Part shown: positions 50,012 to 62,039 of the stretch, piece after piece
Layout: each line of letters opens with the position of its first letter
Numbering within the stretch: position 1 is the first letter of the stretch
Source of the DNA: Endomychus coccineus
Taxonomy: Eukaryota > Arthropoda > Insecta > Coleoptera > Endomychidae
Direction: 5' to 3'
Length of the DNA: 64,000 bases
Assembly (NCBI GenBank): GCA_958510875.1
Contig: OY294072.1
Coordinates: forward strand, 2,046,001 to 2,110,000
The notes under the pieces: generated by a model
What the model was told of the DNA's origin: nothing
The model's input: only the letters and a program-made list of their open reading frames with translations
The model's database searches: none
Made by a program: the position numbers and the translations under genes

Positions 50012-52000
50012 TGCAGCGACATCTACAAACGAAGGGTTGTGTCATATACAACGAAGAACATAAATAAACAGGAATCTGATCTCATACTAAATTGACAACA
50101 ATATCTCAATTGTTGACTAATTGTGTAAATATTATTGCTAAAAGGTTCAGAGTTATAGTGGAAGGGCACTGAGGAAGTTTCATGAGAATCGTAGTTGTTT
50201 TATAGAAGCATCGATCAACTGGATTAAATTATATATTATCACCAATTTATCCAGAAATAAACAAATTACGAATGAATGTTCTTAACAAAAGTTGTTCATA
50301 ATCTAATCATTCATAAAGGGAAATCAACCGTGGGGTTCTATTAAACAATTTGGGAAAATCGAAACCACGTGTTTCCAAAACGATATTAATTGCTTATATA
50401 CGGAAATCGAAAAGCGTAAACAACAAATGACTTTAAGAAATCGATCAAACCAACAATTGAGTAAACGTATAGAACATTTATGGAAGAAAATCGATGAAGG
50501 TAAAGTAGGAACGAATATAATTAGTTGCATAACTTTACTCGATTATATCTCCGAAAAACTGGAAGTCATATAGGTGAAAACGTAACCGTCTGTTGATAAG
50601 ATGTTAAGGATCAGTTCAAACTATAATTCCGAATTATTAACATCGAATTATGAAATTTAAAACTTAGAACTTACGGACAATTTCACGGGTTTATCCATGA
50701 TTGTAAGTTGATCTTAATTGTTCAGTAGACCGCGGGGAAAATTAGCTACATTTTGATATGTAACTCGAGTAGGTGGTGTTACGCTATCCGCAATTAACTC
50801 ACATAAAAACGTCAATTAGGTTCAGTGACCAGTGTGGGAAATATATTCGGACATGAACTTGATCATACGTATAACAACGGGAGGTAAATTTGGTTGGGAA
50901 CGCTGAAGTGATCTGGAAATGTATAAAAGGGATCGAAATCGAATTGATCATTCTCTCAAGTTATTTCAATCAAATTACACATAAGTACCTAGTAGTGGCT
51001 AGTAAATCTTAATGAAGTTAGTGAAACATATCCAGTGCAATAATTAATTCGTGATATGAAGTAATGTGAATTACTGTGAGTAGTAGCAGACCTGTAGAGT
51101 CATACCTGAATCAATTACGAGTTAGCTGGTGAGTCTATTCGATGAATTTGATGCAATTGTGATAGTTCATATCATTTGAAATGTTTCAAATAATTTATTC
51201 TTCAAATTCATAATTTCGAGTCAGTGTTAGTCACAATGATGTTTAATTCAAGTAGCATACAACTTCAATAGCTTCACTAATCAGAATTTAATTCAATTTC
51301 AAATAGTAAAGTTAAATTGTTTATATAAGGCATTGGCGTACTTAGAGTATTTTTGGAATAAGAATTGGACAAGTCATCACATTCAATTCTATAGGATTCA
51401 TTACCGATTAGCTAATGCAAGTTGAAACAAACTAGAGCAATTATAGTGAATAATTACTCGTTCATGAGTGACATGTGAATGAAAGTTCGATATAAACTGA
51501 TTAAGAGTGTTGTTCAAGTCATTCATTCAATTAAAGTTATTGAAGGGCATTGTATTCGAAAGTATGTGGAGTCAATGTAATTAGGGTAATTACATATCAT
51601 ATGAATATATTCTGAGGAGTACAATTGGTTTGAACTGTATATAGATTATAAATGATAGTGAGGACTTACATTTTTGGATTGATAGTAATTTTGCAACTTT
51701 ATCAATTACTGTATATTTAGGTTAAGGATTTATTGCATATTATAACATTTATTGAGAGGGCAAGTTATTCTATAGCTTTGAGAGTTGTTCAATTGTTAAT
51801 TTAAACATCTTGTCAAACATATTCATTATTAAAGATTCACTAGAATCATTGTTCGCCCCGGAATCTCATATACTATTCACACAACGGTATTGGTTGTGAT
51901 ATCAATTTATTTATTACTTCAAATAAAAATTTTTAGTAAAATTGAACCTATGATTTTATTACACCAATACCATCACTTCCAACCAGACCCAAACGGGGAA
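50012..52000. other. Non-satellite DNA with LTR-like promoter signals
   Basis: No gene. A TATA box (tataaaagg, 50922-50930) is followed 27 bp later by an initiator-like tcattc (50947-50952), a good core-promoter spacing. An aataaa signal lies at about 51922. The layout resembles a solo LTR of an older retroelement, but no matching second copy or target duplication was found, so this is tentative. Confidence 0.25.
50922..50952 (+). promoter_or_regulatory. Candidate Pol II core promoter
   Basis: tataaaagg at 50922-50930 and tcattc at 50947-50952 are spaced as TATA and initiator. There is no downstream gene in the window. Confidence 0.35.
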
Positions 52001-53238
52001 CGAAATGTATTTTAATAATAATTAGCGAATAACCTAATTTCAGTATAAAATAACAATTATTTTTAGTCAAAGTACAGCTACTTTTTCATCTATCGATTAT
52101 TAATATTTTCTTATTGATTATTTCTAACTTTCTTTTAGATGTTCATCAAAGAAAAACTATCTCCACTGAACGCACAAGTCTACAAAATCCAACAAGTAAA
52201 TTAAAATCATATTCCATATACATTTATTATTGTTATATTATGTACATTGTTGTATTTTTTTTAATTAATGAAAATTGCATATCTATACTTCTGATATTCA
52301 CATAGTGTAAAATTTTCTTAATTTTCGGGAGTTGAATAATTAAACGAAAATTTGAGAAAATGTATAACAGACAATTTACAATCATTAATATTAACAAATT
52401 CTTCCCCCTCACTTCACCATTCCAAAAGCGTAAGAACTACTACCTCCAAATATATCCCACAGTATGGTTGAACAATTTCCAAGTGCTTCAGAATAGTAAC
52501 AAATGATACTCGGTTAACAATGGTGAGTAGGTACAAGATTGAAGTAATTGTTGCAGTAAGTATACGTAAATTCTTTCTCAAAGGGTGAGAGTTTTGAAGA
52601 AGTTAATACACGTTGCCGTTCAGTCCATGAACTAATAAAATACAAACAAAACTCTTTACATTTCAGAATTCATCGAATTGCATTTTGAGAATAGATACTT
52701 TCGATTTGTTAGAAACAGAAAGTAATTTTCCCGCATACAGAAAAAATGAACGGTTTTCTATAAGGTAACTTCCTCTGCTTACATTGAATATAGGTGGAAG
52801 GTACTTCCGAAGAAATAGAGTTTTCTTCATTCAAATAAGTAATGAAATTGATACTCGATTAATACTGGTGATGACTTTTGAACAATACATGTTGCCTTTC
52901 AGTCGATAAGCTGATACTAATTTTATATTCTTTCTTTTGAAATTGAATGATACAGAGACACATGTTACTTTTCAAGAAGTTGATACACTTGCACCCCACA
53001 ATCAATGTACACGCACCTTTTACATTTGACTTGCAATATTTCATATCCGTTGTACATTATTCTACGAGTAACGTAAAATAAAGTTCTTTCAAATCCAGCA
53101 AAGTAGTTGTACACCGACTTCGTTGATTGAATTATATAACCTACGTCACGAATTCAAGAGAGTACTTTAGAACTACACTTCCGATCAAGATTTGACTCCA
53201 TTTCAATTTCATACATCTATGAATACCCACCACACTCT
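52001..53238. other. AT-rich non-coding DNA
   Basis: Poly(T/A)-rich sequence with no recognisable gene. Phrases such as 'ttgcctttcagtc' and 'gttgccgttcagtcc' recur (52610 and 52890), with 'aagttgatacacttg/aagttaatacacg' nearby, suggesting degraded internal repeats. The right edge joins satellite at about 53239. Confidence 0.4.
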
Positions 53239-56200
53239 AGTATACTAAAATCGTTATTGGAACAGCAATTAACATGAATTATGGTTCGGGATATTCAGAA
53301 ATATGTTTCAAATTTGAATCCGGGACTAAAAATGATTTTGAAGTCCTCTTGGCTGCACGCGAACACTCCTGGATCTGAAGATGTCATATCTTCAGTTTTC
53401 GAGATGAACTCGACAATATACGAGGCGAATGAATCGTCGATCTGGACGTTTACATTGAGTATACTAAAATCGTTCTAAGAACGGCTAATGACATAAACTA
53501 TGGATCGGGATGTTCAGAAATATGTTTCAAATTTGAATCCGGGAATAAAATCGATTTTAGAATTCTCTTGGCTAAACGCGTACACTCATGGATCTGGAGA
53601 TGTCCTATCTTCAGTTTTCGAGATGAATGCGAAAATGTACGAAGCGAATGAATCGTCGATCTAGACGTCAACATTGGGTATACTAAAATCGTTATAAGGA
53701 CAGCTATCGACATGAACTATGGGTCACGATGTTCAGAACTATGTTTTAAATTTGAATCCGGGATCAAAACTGTTTTCAATATCCTCTTGGCTGAACGCGT
53801 ACTCTCCTGGATCTGAAGATGTACAAGGCGAATGAATTGTCGATCTAGACGTTCACATTGGGTATACTAGGATCGTTATAAGAACAGCTAATGACATAAA
53901 CTATTGGTCGGTATAATCAGAAATATGTTTCAAATTCGAATCCGGGACTAAAATCGATTTTAGAATCCTTTCCGCTTAACGCGTACACTCATGGATCTGA
54001 AGATGTCATATCTTCAGTTTTCGAGATTAACGCGACGATGTACGAGGCAAACGAATCGTCGATCTAGACGTTTACATTGAGTATACTCAAATCGTTTTTA
54101 GAACAGCCATCGACATGAACTATGGGTCGGGATATTCAGAACTATGTTATAAATTCGAATCCGGGACTAGAAATGAGTTTAGATTCCTCTTGGCTGAACG
54201 CGTACACTCCTGAATCTGGGGTTGTCATATCTTGAGTTATGGAGATAAACGCGGAAATGTACAAGGCGAACGAATCGATGATCTAGACGTTTACATTGGG
54301 TATACTAAAATCGTCATTAGAACAGTTATCGACATGAACTATGGTTCGGGATGTTCAAAATAATGTTTTAAATTTGAATCCGGGACGTAAGATGATTTTA
54401 GAATCCTCTTGGCTGGACGCGTACACTCCTGGATCTGAAGATGTCATATCTTCAGTTTTCGAGAGGAACGCGACGATGTACGAAGCGAACGAATCGTCGA
54501 TCTAGACGTTTACATTGGGTATACTCAAATCGTTATTAGAACAGCCATCAACATAAATCATGAGTCGGGATTTCCAGAAATATGTTTTAAATTTGAATAT
54601 GGTTCTAAAAATGATTATATAATCCCCGTAGCTGAACGCGTACACTCCTGCATCTGGAGATGTCATATCTTGTGTTTTCAAGAATAACTCGACAATGTTC
54701 GAAGCGAATGAATCGTCGATCTTGACGTTCACATTGGATATACTTAAATCATTATAAGAACAGCTATTGACATAAACTATGGGTCGGGATGTTCAGAAAT
54801 ACGTTTCAAATCTGAATTTCCAGAAGTATGTGTTACCAATTTGAATGCGGAACTAAAAATGATTTTAAAGTACTCTCGTCCAAACGCGTACACACCTGAA
54901 TCTGACGATGTCATACTTTCAGTTTTCGAGATAAACGCGATATTGCACGAAGCGAATGAATCGTCGATCCAGACGTTCACATTTGGTATACTGAAATCGT
55001 TATATGAACACTTATCGACATGAACTATGGGTCGGAATGTTCAGAAATATGTTTTAAATTTGAATCCGGGACTAAAAATGATTTCAGAATCCTCTGAACT
55101 AAACGCGTACACTCCTGAATCTGAAGATGTCATATCCTCAGTTTTCGAGACAAACGCGACATTGTACGAAGCGAACGAGTCGTCGATTTAGATGCTTACA
55201 TTGGGTATAATAAAATCGTTATACGATCACCTATCGACATGAACCATGGGTAGGGATGTCCAGGCGAATGAATCGCCGATCTAGGTGTTTACATTGGGTA
55301 TATTAAAATTGTTATAAGAACAGCTATTGACATGAACTATGGGTCGGGATGATCAGAAAATGTTTCAAATTTGAATCCGGGACATGAAATGATTTCAGAA
55401 TTCGCGTACACATATGGATCCGAAGATGTCATGGCTATTGACAGGTCCGGATTTTTAAAAATATGTTACAAATTTGAATCCGAGACTAAAAATGATTTAA
55501 AAATCCTCTTATCCAAACGCGTACACTCCTGTATCTGAAGATGTCATTTTTTCTGTTTCCGAGATAAACGCGACAATGCACGAAGCGAATGAATCGTCGA
55601 TCCAGACGTTCACATTGGGTATACTGAAATCGTTATATGAACAGCTATCGTCATGAACTAAGGGTCGGGATGTTCAGAAATATGTTTTAAATTTGAATCT
55701 GGGACTAAAAATGATTCCAAAATCATCTCAGCTAAGCGCGTACACTCCTGTATCCGAAGGTGTCATCTTCAGTTTCCGAGATTAACGCGAAAATGTACAA
55801 AGCGAATGAATCGTCGATCTGGACGTTTCCATTGATTATACTGAAATTGTTATCAGAACAGCTTTTGACATGAACTATGGGTTGGGATGTTCAGAAATAT
55901 GTTTCAAATTTGAATCCAGGGCTAAAATCGATTCCAGAATCCTCTTGGCTGAACGGGTACACTCATGGATCTGAAGATGTCATATTTTTGGTTTTCGAGG
56001 ATAAACGCGACAATGTACAAAGCGAATGAATCGTCGATCTAGACGTTTACACTGGGTATACTCAAATCATCATAAGAACACCTGAAGACATAAACTATGG
56101 GTCGTGATATTGAGAAATAGGTTTTGAATTTGAATTAGGGCCTAATGATTTTTTAAATCCTCTTGGTTGGACGCGTACACTCCTGTATCTGAAGATGTCA

Positions 56201-59189
56201 TATCTCCAGTTTCCGAGATAAACGCGAGAATGTACGGAGCGAACGAATCGTCAATCTGAACGTTCACATTGGGTATACTAGAATCGTTATAATAACAGCT
56301 ATTGACATGAACTATGGGTCGGGATTTTTGGAAAAATGTTTCAAATTTGGAACCGGGACATGAAATGATTTTAGAATTCTCTTGGATAAATGCGTACACA
56401 CATGGATCTGAAGATGTCATATCTTCAGTTTTCGAGATTAACGCGACAATGTACGAGGCGAATGAATCGTCAATCTGGACGTTAACATTGGGTAAACTCA
56501 AATCGTTATAAGAACAGCTAATGACATAAACTATGGGTCGGGATGTTCAGAAATATGTTTCAGATTTGAATCTGAGACTAAAAATGATTTTAAAATCCTC
56601 TTTGCTGGACGCGTACAATCCTGGATCTGAAGATGTCATATCTCCAGTTTTCGAGATAAACTCGACGATGTACGAGGCGAATGAATCGTCGATCTGGACG
56701 TTTACATTGGGTAAACTCAAATCGTTATAAGAACAGCTAATGACATAAACTATGGGTCGGGATGTTCAGAAATATGTTTCAGATTTGAATCCGGGACTAA
56801 AATCGATTTTAGATTTCTCTTGTCTGAACGCGTACACTACTGGGTCTGAAGATGTCATATTCTCAGTTTTCGCGATAAACGAGACAACGCACGAAGCGAA
56901 TGAATCGTCGATATAGACGTTTACATTGAGTATACTAGAATCGTTATGTGAACAGCTATCAGAATGAACTTTGAGTCGGGATATTCAAAAATATGTTTTT
57001 AATTTGAATACGGTATTAAAAATGATTTTAGAACCCTCTTGACTAAACGCGTACACTCCTGGATCTGAAGATGTCATATCTTCACTTTTCGAAATAAACG
57101 CGACATTGTACGAAGCGAACGAAACGTCGATCCAGACATTTACATTGGGTATACTAAAATCGTTATTAGATAGGCTATCGACATGACCTATGTGTCATGA
57201 TGTTCAGAGAAATCTTTCAAATTTGAATCTGGGACAAAAAATGATTTCAGAATTCTCTCGCTAAACGCGTACACTTATGGACCTGAAGATGTCACATCTT
57301 CAGTTCTCGAGATTAACGCGACGATGTACAAAGCAAACGAATCATCGATCTAGACATTCACATCGAGTATACTCAAATCGTTATTAGAACAGCCATCGAC
57401 ATTTACTATAGGTCGGGATATCCAAAAATATGTTTTGAATTTGAATCCGGGACTAGAATAGATGTTAGAATCCTCTTGGCTGAATGCGTCCACTCCTGGA
57501 TCTGAAGATTAAAAATATTTTCAGTTTTCAAGATAAATGCGACAATGTAAGAAGCGAATGAATCGTCGATCCAGACGTTCACATTGGGTATACTGAAATC
57601 GTTATATGAACAGCTATCGTCATGAACTATGGGTAGGAATGTTCAGAATTATGTTTTAAATTTGAATCTGGGAGTAAAAATGATTTAATCCTATCAGCTA
57701 AGCGCGTACACTCCTGGATCTGAAGGTGTCATCTTCAGTTCTCGAGATAAACGCGACAATGTACGAAGCGAATGAATCGTCGATCTAGACGTTTACATTG
57801 GTTATACTTGGATCGTTATAAGAACAGCTATTGACATGAACTATGGGTCGGGATATCCAGAAATACGTTTCAAATTTGAATCCGGACTAAGAATGATTTC
57901 AGAATTCTCATGGCTAAACACGTACACTCATGGATCTGAAGATGTCATATCTTCAGTTTTCGAGATGGACACGACATTGTACGAAGCGAAAGAATCGTTG
58001 ATCTAGACGTTGACGTTAAGTATACTAAAATCGTTATTGGAACAGCTATCGACATGAACTATGGGTCAGGATGTTCAAAAATATGTTTTAAATGTGAATC
58101 CGAGACTGAAAATGATTTTAGAATCCTCTTGGCTGAACGCGTACACTCCAGGATCTGAAGATATCATATCTTCAGTTTTCGAGATTAACGCGACGATGTA
58201 CGACGCGAACGAATCGTCGATCTAGGCGTTTACATTGGGTATACTCAAATCATTATCAGAACAGCCATCGACATGAACTATGTATCGGGATATTCAGAAA
58301 TATGTTTCAAATTTGAATCCGGGACTAAAAATGATTTTATAATCTCCGTAGCTGGACGTGTACTCTCCTGAATCTGAAGATGTCATATCTTCAGTTTTCG
58401 AGATTAACGCGACAATGTACGGAGCGAATGAATCGTCGATCTAGAAGTTCACATTGAGTAAACTAAAACCGTTATGAGAACAGCTATCGACATGAACTCT
58501 GGGTCGACATGTTTAGAAATATGTTCCAAATTTGAATCTGGGACTAAAAATTATTTCAGAATCCTCTTGGCGTACACATCTGGATATGAAGATTTCATAT
58601 CTTCAGTTTCCGAGATGAACGCGACAATGTACAAAGCGAATGAATCGTCGATCTAGACGTTCACATTGGGTATACTTGAATCGTTATAAGAACAGCTATT
58701 GACATGAATTGTGGGTCGGGATGTTCAGAAAAATGTTTTGACTTTGAATCTGGGACTAAGAATGATTCCAGAAATCTTTTGGCTAAACGCGTACACTCAT
58801 GGATCTGAAGATGTCATATCTTCAGTTTTCGAGATGGACACGACATTGTACGAAGCGAAGGAATCGTCGATCTAGACGTTGACGTTGGGTATACTAAAAT
58901 CGTCATTGGAACTGCTATCGACATGAACTATGGGTCAGGATGTTCAAAAATATGTTTTAAATTTGAATCCGGGACTGAAAATGATTTTAGAATCCTCTTG
59001 GCTGAACGCGTACATTCCAGGATCTGGAGATGTCATATCTTCTGTTCTCGAGAATAACGCGACGATTTACGAAGCGAACGAATCGTCGATCTATGCGTTT
59101 ACATTGGGTATACTCAAATCGTTATCAGAACAGCCATCGACATGAACTATGGATCGGGATATTCAAAAATTTGTTTTAAATTTGAATCC

Positions 59190-62039
59190 GGGACTAAAAA
59201 TGATTTCATAATCCTCGTAGCTGGACGCGTACACTCCTGAATCTGAAGATATGTCATATCTTCAGTTTCCAAGATTAACGCGACAATGTACGGAGCGAAT
59301 GAATCGTCGATCTAGACGTTCACATTGGGTAAACTGAAACCGTTATGAGAACAGCTATCGACATGAACTATGAGTCGGCATGTTCAGAAATATGTTTCAA
59401 ATTTGAATCTTGGACTAAAAATGATTTTGAAATCCTCTTGGCTGAAAGCGTAAAATCTTGAGTCTGAAGATGTCATATCTTTGGTTTCCGGGATAAACGC
59501 GACAATGTACGAAGCGAATGAATCGTCGATCTGGACGTTTACATTGGGTATACTAAAATCATTATAAGAACAGCTATTGGCATGAACTATGGGTCAAGAT
59601 GTTCAGAAGAATGTTTCAAATTTGAATCCGGGACTAGAAATGATTTTAGATTTTTTTTGGCTAAACGCGTACACACATGGATCTGAAGATGTCATATCTT
59701 CAGTTTTCGAGATAAACGCGAAAATGTACGAAGCAAATGAATCGTGGATCCAGACGTAACATTGGGTATACTAAAATCGTTATTAGAACAGCTATTGACA
59801 TGAACTATGGGTCGGGATTTACAGAAACATGTTTCAAATTTGAATCCGGGACTAAAAATGATTTCAAAATCCTCTTGTCTGAACGCGTACACTACTGGGT
59901 CTGAAGATGTCATATTCTCAGTTTCCGAGGTAAACGCGTCAATGCACGAAGCGAATGAATTGTCGATCTAGACGTTTACATTGGGTATACTAGAATCGTT
60001 ATATGAACCGCTATCGAAATGAACTTTGGGTCGGGATATTCAGAAATATGTTTTTAATTTGAATGCGGGATTAAAAATGATTTTAGAATCCTCTTGACTA
60101 ACCGCGTACACTCCTGGATCTGAAGATGTCATATCTTCACTTTTCGAGATAAACGCGACATTGTACGAAGCGAACGAGTCGTCTATCTAGACGTTCACAT
60201 TGGGTATACTATATTCGTTATTAGATCAGCTATCGACATGACCTATGGGTCATGATGTTCAGAGAAATCTTTCAAATTTGAATCTGGGACAAAAAATGAT
60301 TTTAGAATTCTCTTCGCTAAACGCGTACACTTATGGACCTGAAGATGTCACATCTTCAGTTCTCGAGATTAATGCGACGATGTACAAAGCGAACGAATCG
60401 TCGATCTAGACATTTACATTGTGTATACTCAAATCGTTATTAGAACAGCCATCGACATGAACTATGGGTTGGGATATCCAAAAATATGTTTTAAATTTGA
60501 ATCCGGGACTAAAATAGATGTTAGAATCCTCTTGGCTGAATGCGTACACTCCTGGATCTGAAGATGAAATATCTACAGTTTTCGAAATAAACGCGACAAT
60601 GTAAGAAGCGAATGAATCGTCGATCTAGACATTTACATTGGGTATACTGAAATCGTTATAAGAACAGCTGATGACATAAACTATGAGTCAAGATGTTCAG
60701 AAATGTGTTTTAAAGTTGAATTCGGGACTAATAATGATTTTGATATCCTTTTGGCCGAACGCGTACACTCATGGATCTGAAGATGTCATCTCTTCCGTTT
60801 TCGAGATAGACACGACAATGTACGAGGCGAATGAATCGTCAATCTAGACGATTACATAGGGTATACTAAAATCGTTATAAGAACAGTTGATGACATAAAC
60901 TATGGGTCGGGAAGTTCAGAAATATGTATCAAATTTGAATCCGGGAATAAAATCGATTTCAGAATTCTCTTGGCTAAACGCATACACTTATCGATCTGAA
61001 GATGTCATATCCTCAGTTTTTGGGATAAACACGATAATGTACGAAGCGAATGAATGGTCGATCTAGACCTTCACATTGAGTGTACTAGAATAGTTATAAG
61101 AACAGCTATCGACATGATCTATAGGTCGGGATGTTCAGAAATATGTTTTGAATTTGAATACGGGACTTAAAATGACTTTAATATCCTCTTGGCTGAACGC
61201 GTACTCTCCTGGATCTGAAGATGTCATATCTTCAGTTTTCGAGATAAACCCGACAATGAACGAGGAGAATGAATCGTCGATCTGGACGTTTACATTGATT
61301 ATACTGAAATTGTTATCAGAACAGCTTTTGACATGAACTATGGGTTGGGATGTTCAGAAATATGATTCAAATTTGAATCCAGGGCTAAAATCGATTCAAG
61401 AATCCTCTTGGCTGAACGGGTACATTCATGGATCTGAAGATGTCATATTTTTGGTTTTCGAGGATAAACGCGACAATGTACAAAGCGAATGAATCGTCGA
61501 TCTAGACGTTTACACTGGGTATACTTAAATCATTATAAGAACAGCTGAAGACATAAACTATGGGTCGTGATTTTGAGAAATAAGTTTTAAATTTGAATTA
61601 GGGACTAAAAATAATTTTTAAAATCCTCTTGGCTGAACGCGTACACTCCTGTATCTGAAGATGTCATATCTTCAGTTTTCGAGATAAACGCGAGAATGTA
61701 CGGAGCGAACGCATCGTCAATCTGAACGTTCACATTGGGTATACCAGAATCGTTATAAGAACAGCTACTGACATGAACTATAGGTCCGGATGTTCGGAAA
61801 AATGTTTCAAATTTGAATCCGGGACATGAAATGATTTTAGAATTCTCTTGGATAAATGCGTACACACATGGATTTGAAGATGTCAAATCTTCAGTTTTCG
61901 AGATTAACGCGACAACGTACGGATCGAATGAATCGTCGATCTAGACGTTCACATTGGGTAAACTGTAACCGTTATGAGAACAGCTATCGACATGAACTAT
62001 GGGTCAGCATGTTCAGAAATATGTTTCAAATTCGAATCT
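59190..62039. repeat. 13-monomer block, right array copy 1
   Basis: Matches 62040-64000 at an offset of 2850 bp. Thirteen monomer starts were counted from 59785 to 62636. Upstream of 59190 the match to 62040 breaks down. Confidence 0.9.

Noticed and set aside
52114..52305. Plus-strand frame of 63 codons
   Set aside because: Low-complexity Ile/Tyr-rich translation of AT-rich DNA.
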